Positions 12,101-21,100 of a stretch of 64,000 nt of DNA are shown piece by piece. The stretch covers positions 12,739,912 through 12,803,911 of the forward strand of contig CM066920.1 of NCBI GenBank assembly GCA_033964015.1. Direction: 5' to 3'. The position numbers were made by a program, and so were the translations under genes. The stretch comes from Scolanthus callimorphus (taxonomy: Eukaryota; Cnidaria; Anthozoa; Actiniaria; Edwardsiidae). The notes under the pieces were generated by a model that worked only from the letters and a program-made list of their open reading frames with translations, searched no databases and was not told where the DNA came from. Numbering within the stretch: the stretch's first letter is position 1; the number at the start of each line of letters is the position of its first letter.

Positions 12101-15100
12101 TCAAGCATAGATGACGTCATCGATGACGTCACATCACGTGACCACTTCATTTCGCTCATCTGGTGACCAAGACCACACTACCCAAGTTTGGTTGTTTTAG
12201 AGTCTTCTCTTCATGAGATATTCATTTTTCAAGCATAGATGACGTCATCTATGACGTCACATCACGTGACCACTTCATTTCGCTCATCTGGTGACCTAGA
12301 CCACACTACCCAAGTTTGGTTGTTTTAGAGTCTTCTCTTCACGAGATATTCATTTTTCAAGCATAGATGACGTCATCGATGACGTCACATCACGTGACCG
12401 TGCTACAGCACCCCCCTTGTGGCATAGACAAAATATCCCAAGTATGGCTGTCTTAGCATGTTCCCTTGAGGAGATATAATTTTTTCTTTGCATACCACAG
12501 GGTTCCCATGTGTACACGGACGACGGACGGACGGCGGACACTATACGTTTAATACCAGAAAAATAAAGAAAAAATCATATCTCCCGAAGAGAAGCTTGTC
12601 TAGAAGCCAAACTTGGACAAACTTTCAAAGACCATCAGAGGAACTCTACACCAAAGTCACGTTCCCTCACGCCATCAATGACGTCATCAAAATGATCCAA
12701 AATGCCCGTGACGTTCAAAAATCAACTCGATGGTATACGTTTTTCCCTTAGGTATGGTGCTCCGCTTGCGCGGGCCTTCGGCCCGCGCTGGAGCTCCGCT
12801 ATAAACACGGACGATGGAAGATTTCACTAAGTGCCGCAGAGCTCATGAATAACAAAGGATTCAAAGATGGCTGCCAATGGCAAAACAATGGTTCACATTA
12901 AAACTGTTCTAGCTTTCGCTACGTATAAAATTTAGCGTGCCTCCATATCTTATCTTCAATAAACTACTAAAAACTATTGACATGCAAAGTTTGGTGTCTT
13001 TAGCCAAAAGTGCGCAATTTTTACGCTAATCCGCCGGACTATGACGGCAAACTGCGCGGAGAAATCATTGAGCCATAGACGCAATGTTTGATTCCCATGC
13101 TGGAATGTAGTTGGCTGGGAAACCGACGTCAAATCTACGACAGGTGAAAACAAAGTACAATGACAAATACCGGCTCGAGCAAACCGAAAGGGTAGTGAAG
13201 TTTAGCATTTTTTCTCGGTGCCTTAAAATACTTCAATGAACTCAGACTTGGAGGTTATCTTTGGTATATATTCAAGAATAATTTACGGAAGTATCAAAAA
13301 CTTTTTCATATGAGATTTGCGTCAGAGGCGAAAAGTGTAAGTTTTATAACAAACGGAAGATTTATAATATAATTTCTCAAATTTTGCAGTTTCCTTGAAC
13401 ACATGCCAAACAAACTCGGAAGCATACTAAGAAGTGAAATTTGGCTGGTACATTGCCTTGGGTTTGTAGATTATTCGAGCGGCAAGGATTTCTTAATTTC
13501 GCAGATATTAGCCATTCTTTTTCAAGGAAATACTTTGCGGCATAATTAACTTTGACATTTTGGAGGCTGAAAAAGTATGTTCGAGTAACATAAAATCGGC
13601 CCAATGAATTCTCTCCAAACTTGCTGTGATGAATGTTAGCTACTCAGGGATTAGTGCGAGGGGTGTCATTTGAAAAGTTTAGGTCGCGCAACGCGTCCGA
13701 TGGCTGCTAATTATAAACAAGGGTGTGGTTATAACGTTGCTATAGCAACTCCGATCACAACAAAATGCACACTACAAGTTCAAACCCTCCAGGGTAACCA
13801 TGTGAAAGTTCAGACCGGTACAGGTTTTTGAGCCTGAACAGCAGGCAAACAAAGTTTGGTGGTGGAGAGCAGAAAAAATTGTAGGCAGCCTCCTTAACTT
13901 CGCTCTTTAGGAAAGGAGCTCGTGTGAAGTACACAGTTCGCGCGAAAATGACTCAAAAGAATAACTAATACTGCATTCACACCAACTAAACAGGTTTAAC
14001 TAAACATGGTTTAATTAAACCAGGTTTAACTAAACACGGTTAAATTTCCTGTGGCGTTCACACACAGGCCAAACTTGTTTAAGACGTTGCTTAAAACGTG
14101 TTTAGTTGGGTCACGCGCGCGGTGTGAACGCTCAAAATCTAATCGCGTTTAGTTAAATCACTTTTAAACATTTAACTTTTTGGTGTGGATGGGGTATAAG
14201 ACAGTCAGTTACATTATGTCGAACTTTGTTTTGAAAATAAAATTAAATAAAATTACGAACCCTAATGAAGCCCATCAATTATTATGTTTCCCCAGGCATG
14301 TGGTACGGTATCCTGGAATTTCTCAATATCGTTGGTGTGGCCACCAATGGTTTCCTGGTCACCTTCACCTCCGACTACGGAAATAACTTTGAAGGCGTCA
14401 ACGTTCTGTCCACAACAAACACCACCATCACTATACCAGGCACCAACACTACAATGATACAGCGAACTGTAGTCCAGGAACCGAAATTCAGCAAGCTCTG
14501 GCTACTCATTGGGTTTGAGGTACGAAGGGGTATCGGAGCTTCGAAACCCGATTCTGGATCGTCCTAACAAAATCATTACGCAAAGCATAGAGCTGAATAT
14601 CAATTGTTTTCAATGAGAAATCTATTGTCCTGTCATTGGCTTATTAAACAAGGTTTCTTCCGTCGAAGCAAGGTGGTTTTCAGCACAAATCCTCCTTGGT
14701 CGAAAGCACTTTAGTGGCATAGTTTGCCCGAGGAAATGTGATGTTCACAACGAAGCTTGAACATCAAATTTCTAATTTCAACTATCTCGCGATAGTGCCT
14801 TTTTAGCGAAATATAATTGGCTGATAGTCTTGTCACATGATCTCTCTCGACACCAGTGAAACTACGCCAAATTGTAGCGTTGTTATATGATTGCAGTGAG
14901 GGACCTCACATAGAATTTCGTATACTTACTCGTCTAGAACTATAAAATGTATCTATACCCCATCCGACTATACTGACGAATGTTTTGTGTTATTAGCACA
15001 TCGTGTTTTCGATCAAGTTCCTAATTGCTTGGCTCATTCCTGACACACCATCAGATGTCAAGCTCGCACAACAAAAGGTAAGTCCGAGATGTCGTGTCTA

Positions 15101-18100
15101 TAGTACATAGTCATGGGCAGGCGAAAAAAAAAAACCTTTGCAGTGAATATTATTGATTTTTGGATTGGGATAGAACGGTTTTCTTATGACTCTAGGTAGG
15201 TAACTTTATTGGTACTCAAATTGTACAGTGACTTTGGTTCGAGTGTATATGTTATAAAGGTATACAGGTAAAATCGTTGCATCGTGACCCGCGTTTTCGA
15301 AACGTCGATTTGTTTTTGGCGTTGCTGTTCCGCCAACCAAATCTTATGAGGTAGTCAGATTCTTGTCCTGTTTCGCCAGGGTAGTCGCCTGGCTTTTCGT
15401 CGCCTGGTTTTAGCTCAGAGGAAAGCCAGTTGACTGCACTACCCGAAACAGGGCAATAGCAAGGGGGCAATAGTTTCATTGGCTCAGATAGCTTCATTGG
15501 CGGAACAGCAAAGTCAAATATCAAAAGATGATACTTTGGATACGTGGGTCGCGAGGCAACAGTTTTAGCTGCAACGTGCGCTAGGTGTGAGCCCTGTAAT
15601 GAGAATACCTGCGTCCCCGTGGTTCTTTTACGCCCCTCTAGTTCCAGTTACTCTAGTGTCGATAAGGTAGCACCTTCCAGTGTGTTGATCCGGCTGGGGT
15701 TTGAACCCCAGCCTCCCAAATAAGAGCCCTAATCACTGTTTGGGTTTATTCGTCTTATCAGTTTGCGATTGGTTTTACAAAAAGGAAATTGGGAAAGTGC
15801 TATTTGGAACAACGTGAGATTAATGCAAAATGAACTAAGACAACGGAACGGCTCGCTCGGCGTTTTCACTAGGCCTTTCCACAACTGATTGTCGCAAAAC
15901 CCGAGGAAGTGACTTTGCCAAGGAAGGTAATCTTCTTACGCCGGTTGTCTTGGGATTTAGTTTGCATCAGTTTGTTCATTAAAGAGCACGTGTCAGCCAC
16001 TCCTTTTGTTATTGTTTTCGTTCGATATTAGAAGACGAATTACGTGCAGAAATCTCTAAATCAACATCTAAAAACAAAGTTTCAGATTTGATTTACCAAA
16101 TACAATCGAGAAAATTGCTCTATATTCTTTTAATCAGCAGATGGAAATTGATGCTTTCTCCGACTTGGATGTTGCTATGCTGTCAAATTGGCGGCTGACA
16201 CAGGCTCTTTAATGGCAAGGCAATTGAGCAGTAAATTCTGTATTAAATGCACATTGATTAATCATCGACACAGCTGATATCCACATAATTTGGTCACGTA
16301 GTTCGGTTAAATGAGGAGGTTGTCTATGGCGTTTTTTGTTTCTGTTTGATATTTTGCTTGGTGTTTTGTTCAATTGATCACCACCCGATTAGTGGTTTGT
16401 GTTCATCGATCACTTCTTGAGAACCCACTCCACTGTCAACTTAGTTCCTGGCGTCATGGTTGGTTTTCGGCAGTTGACCCCGAACCGGAATGGAGCAATC
16501 CGGTTTTCCAGCTGTGTGGGATCCCTCACGATCAAGCCTTGGCCCTCCGCCAGTTTCTTCAACGATGGCATAAACTTCGGTATTGGTTTGGAGACTGGAA
16601 GGAGACTGGCGCGCAGATAGTCGAGGAAGTATTCCATAAAGTTATAGTACTCCATATATGCCACACAGCCGCCTGAGGAAGCAATTATGTGATTTCCGGT
16701 GTCATTCAGGGCTGTCTGTCTGATAGGTGACAGGTATACTCCAGTCAAATCAGGATCGCCCCCTTCTGCTTGTATTGCCAACGGAAATATTTCTGGGAAA
16801 TACGCATTCCAACCCTGTGCCTCTGTAAGAATAACAGAACACGGATTCGACTTGTCCAGCAACGGTGGTGCGATGCGCAGGAGATTCAGGAGTGGAATGT
16901 AGTCCCATAGGTTAGAGGTCGTGATCCGGTCGAACTGTGATCCGATTGGTATCTCATGTGGTAGATCCAAGCAGTCTCCGAGAATGCATTTGATCTTGAC
17001 TGCTTCAGATTTCTCGAGCCTCGTAGCTGTTCCCTGAATGACTTGGGCGATATATTTGCCGTAGAGATCCTGGAGGGAGCTAGCATCGGGGAAAACTTTG
17101 ATGGCAGCTCTGTAATCCCAGCACGAGAAGGGAAGTCCTTCTTCAGGCACACAGTAGTGTAGGTCCTCTACACCTTCTCCAAGTTGAGGGATAAAACCTG
17201 TCAAAGAAACGTTCTCGCGGCCAAGTCTCACGGTGTCCGTTTCTATCTGAAGGACCCCATGTTTAAGCCATTCCTGGGCTGATCTCTTAAATTTGCGAGG
17301 GATCACATCCTGGTACAGCGCGAGTGCGTTCTCGAATGGTTTTAAAGCCACAATTCTCTGTTCTTGGAGTCGAATGTGAGGGAAATTTGAGAGCAAGAGC
17401 CAGCCTTTCCAGACGGTCTTGAGCCTGGTGAGTTGCTTAGCCTTTACGTGCAGGATGCCTCGCGTGATGAGTTCCAGATTTGAAACTCTTGTGAGATCTT
17501 GTAAGGCAGATACCAGGAACGCATGGTCATCGGCACTTAGGTATAACGAATACCATATTTGGGTGACCGAGTTTGCTTTGCTCTTGCCTCCTATCATTGG
17601 GAAAATATTAGAATCTGTAACTTTTTTAGAATAGAAATGATGGCGGGTTATGCAAGACTACCCTGTTATCAGAGGTTTCTTTCCGAGAGAAACGGGCGCA
17701 AACCAAAACAACACGCACAATACCGGACACGCGTACAGCTTTGCTAGCTAATAAAAGACTCAAAAAGAATCCTCTGCTAACAGGGTAATGCAAGTCAGAG
17801 TCCATCTGCCCTTTCATCTGTTCCTAGATACGCAATCATGTGGTCTTCGGTCTTTTTTCTCTTTCCCCAACTGCGCACCCATATAAGACGGCAGCCGCAA
17901 TCTCGAAACCAGACCGGGTTTTCCTTCAGTAAAAACCCTCTATCTTCTGCAAGCGGCGGAAAGATTTCTCTCATTTTGCAGCTATCGAGGTACGATCAAG
18001 CTACAATTGCAGTCTGTCATTTAGAGCTTTAACCCTGTAATCCTAAACTTTCTTGTCTTTCTTGTAGAACGGAGATCGCAAATAAAAACGCGCTATATGT

Positions 18101-21100
18101 TTATTCTTGTTCATAACTTCTTACAAGCTTCTCTACCAGCTTTTAAGATCTTTATACAGATAGCAAATATACTAATTACAATATTACTTTTGAATAAAAT
18201 GCTAACACAGAGGACAGGACATTTGCGGCCTCTCAGTCGAGGATCAAATAGCCAGCGTAGGGCGCCTCGATTTCGTGCGCGCCTGGAATCTGTCTCGGAA
18301 AACGACTCCTCTCGAAAACAAACAGAGCCGGCTACGCAGGCTAACGATCAAAACACTGAACTGTCTTCTACAAATTAACATAATCGTTAATGAAACGGGA
18401 AAACGTCACTCAAATCAATAGTTTTAAAACAATAGTTTTCTGCTATTCTCACCTTTTATAATCAAGTAAAGCAGAAGCACAACTCTTGCCAAGGCACACA
18501 GACATATGTCATTCAGCACAAATGTCACCTGCCCGGTGTACTCATTAGGAAGCGAAGCCAGGGAAAGACAAACACTTCTCGGGTCTGCCACGCCGCACAG
18601 CAACAGATTTAGTGGGCCCGTATAATCATTTCCTTCATTCATCGGCAAGTTGATCAGATCTACTGCTGGGGTATTTCCCCAATAGTATATTGTGTTAAAG
18701 GGGCATTCATTGCCACTCTGAAAGTGAAACGCCATTTTTAGGTAAACCTCAGCTATTCTTCCGTTTACTTCTAGACATCGAATCTTGTGCGATTCCAACT
18801 CCTCTTCCTGCATTCTTTGCTACAAAACCACGCCGTGAGACAGTTAGAACATTGTTGCATGTTTTCTCCCGTCTTTCGACATCCGTGACAGTGGAATTTA
18901 GCCGAGGCGTTATCACAGTCGACCTTATGGCGATATTTGTCTGCCCGTAGACAATTCGCATTGCAGTATTTCGCCTTTTCGCATACATTACATTTCATCA
19001 TTTCCTCCTCGCTAATATCTGTCCCATCACATCGCCAACACATGTTCTTGGAAGGTAACATAACCCCTCCCTAACGTTTCCCTCGAAGAAAGTTGTGCAA
19101 AATTAGCAGAACTGCTTATTGAGAGAACATTCAAAAGGAAATTAAATTTGCTTGCTCAGCGTTTCTTGTCTGCTGTCAGTTTCAGGGCCAGTTCCAAGAA
19201 TTTGATTGTCTATTTCTGGTAGGTGGCTTCTAGGCGACTACCTCGTGACCACCTCGTGAAAGTCACGAATACGCAGGGGGGAAGCGTGTCAAGTGGCCGG
19301 CGAATCCTGCAATCCCCCATCATCACTAGTTAATTTGTTCAAATAGAGCGGATTTCACATGACTGTCTAGACTTGTTATGTAATTGCGATTGCTTTGCGT
19401 TCTCATTGGCTACTCGTTTTTCTCAGCCAATCAAATTCTTTAGTAAATACAATTGCGTAATTGGTTCGGCTTGTGATTGGCTGAGAGAAAAGCCATTTAG
19501 GAGCAAGTGGTGATTTCTCTCGATTCTGATTGGCTAGTGATTGCTCAATTGCAATTGTTTTCACGACAGTCATGTGAAATCCGCTCTAATAAGCCCGGTT
19601 TCTAGCCGCTTGCGTGAGCATGCGACCCTTCCGGGTTGTGGATTGCGTGACTGGAGCCTAGCGAAGGCTGAAAATCGTGCCTAGTATAATAACTACTACT
19701 CAAAATGTAAAAAAAAAACATGTAAGAGAAAGAATGGCTAAAAAGAACAAAAAGCTCCTCAAAATCTTAGCTAGTGATAGTGAGTCGAAACGTTTTCTAC
19801 GCCATTGCCTTGCGTATATCAGGTCAGCGGGAAAGGACTGTAAAACCAACAACAAGAACAACCATGCCAAAGATAAGGATAATAAAGATAATGACTAATA
19901 ATGACCGGGAGGATGAGAATGAGGATGGAGATATTGATTGGGATGAGAATGAAGACGAGGATGGGGATGAGGATTGGGAAGGGGATGAGGATGGGTATGA
20001 GGATTGGGAAGGGATGAGAATGAGGATGGGGATGAGGATGGGGAAGGGGATGAGAATGAAGACGCGAATAGGGATGAGGATGGGGAAGGGTATGATGACG
20101 AGGATTGGGATAGGGATGAGAATGAAGATGAGGATTGGGATGGGGATGATGACGAGGATTGGGAAGGGGATGACAATGAAGACGAGGTGTGGGATGATGA
20201 CGAGGATTGGGAAGGGGATGAGAATGAAGACGAGGATGGGGATAAGGATTGGAAAGGGGATGAGGATGAGGATGGGGATGAGGATTGAGAAGGGGATGAG
20301 AATGAGAACGAGGATGGGGATGTGGAAGGGGATGAGAATGAAGACGAGGATGGGGAAGGGGATGATGACGAGGATTGGGATGATAATGAGAATGATGACG
20401 AGGATTGTGATGGGGATGACGAAGAGAATTGGGAAGGGGATGAGAATGAAGACGAGGATGGGGAAGGGGATGATGACGAGGATTGTGATGGGGATGAGAA
20501 TGAAGAGGAGGATGGGGAAGGGGATGATGACGAGGATTGTGATGGGGATGAGAATGAAGACAAGGATTGGGATGGGGATGGGGATGAGAATGAAGACGAG
20601 GATTGGGATGGAGATGATGACGAGGATTGGGAAGGGGATGAGAATGAAGATGAGGAATGGGAAGGGGATGATGACGAGGATGGGAATGGAGATGATGACG
20701 GGGATTGGGATGAGGATGAGAATGAAGACGAGGATGAGGAAGGGGATGATGACGAGGATGTGGATAATAATGAAGATGGAATAGTGGAATTGGGAAGGGG
20801 TGGTAATGGACATTTACATTTTATTGCTGTTCAGACCTGATACAAAGAGTTCATCGGTACGTATATAAGCCTACTCTGGGACCTTATCTCGCTGGGAGTT
20901 TATGGCAATTAGGAGCTGCGAGATGAGGCGAGATAGGGCGAGATAAGGTCCCAGAGTAGGCCTGTATATGTAAAACAGCATGAGTTGACAGTACTGACAT
21001 CTGCGGCAGGTAATAAGTCATTCACTAGATGTTATGCATAATAGGCATGATGATGCATATACATAATGGTCATGATGATATAGACGAGGATAAGGACTGG

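Larger units (their letters stand above)
5074..13897. mobile_element. Long inverted-repeat (foldback) element with TTAA ends, carrying a nested retrotransposon
   Basis: The outer ends read TTAAGGAGGCTGCC (5074) and GGCAGCCTCCTTAA (ending 13897). The left arm is 5078-5226 plus roughly 9724-10858; the right arm is about 12840-13893. They are close reverse complements over about 1.1-1.2 kb, for example around CGGCGGATTAG, ATATGGAGGCACGCTA and ACCAGCCAAATTTCACTTCT. The centre holds a 128-bp tandem array. No transposase was found, so it is non-autonomous. TTAA at both ends is typical of piggyBac and Kolobok target sites; the superfamily is inferred only. It lies in anoctamin intron 7. Confidence 0.8.
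16410..19061 (-). pseudogene. MYND copy A: tandem MYND fingers + DUF4470-like + C-terminal domain, nested antisense in anoctamin intron 9
   Basis: Two exons. Exon 1 (18453-19061) encodes two zinc fingers: CWRC...KCNVC...KYC...C...H...C (about residues 8-51) and CHGC...CSNC...WFC...C...H...C (about 57-95). Then comes a DUF4470-like block (IYYWGNTPAVDLINLP...ARVVLLLYLIIK). Donor gtgaga. Exon 2 (16410-17590, acceptor gatag) encodes about 392 residues ending VEWVLKK, with FDRITTSNLWDYIPLLNLL, a segment that recalls late motifs of Rossmann methyltransferases (inference only). One G is missing near 18796 relative to copy C (TGGAATCG against TGGGAATCG), shifting frame inside finger 2. Corrected length would be about 596 residues. 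It may be a pseudogene or an assembly indel. Confidence 0.82.

Noticed and set aside
11261..12541. CRISPR-like array
   Set aside because: Units are 128 bp, contiguous and almost entirely repeated, with no unique spacers, and the context is eukaryotic.
12765..12800. Bacterial-type terminator hairpin
   Set aside because: Eukaryotic context inside a transposable element; the hairpin is noted but not called a terminator.
19774..20840. Long open frames on both strands (Asp/Glu-rich, Ser/Pro-rich, Ile/Leu/Pro-rich)
   Set aside because: All lie in the purine-rich minisatellite; composition follows the repeat and no domain is present.
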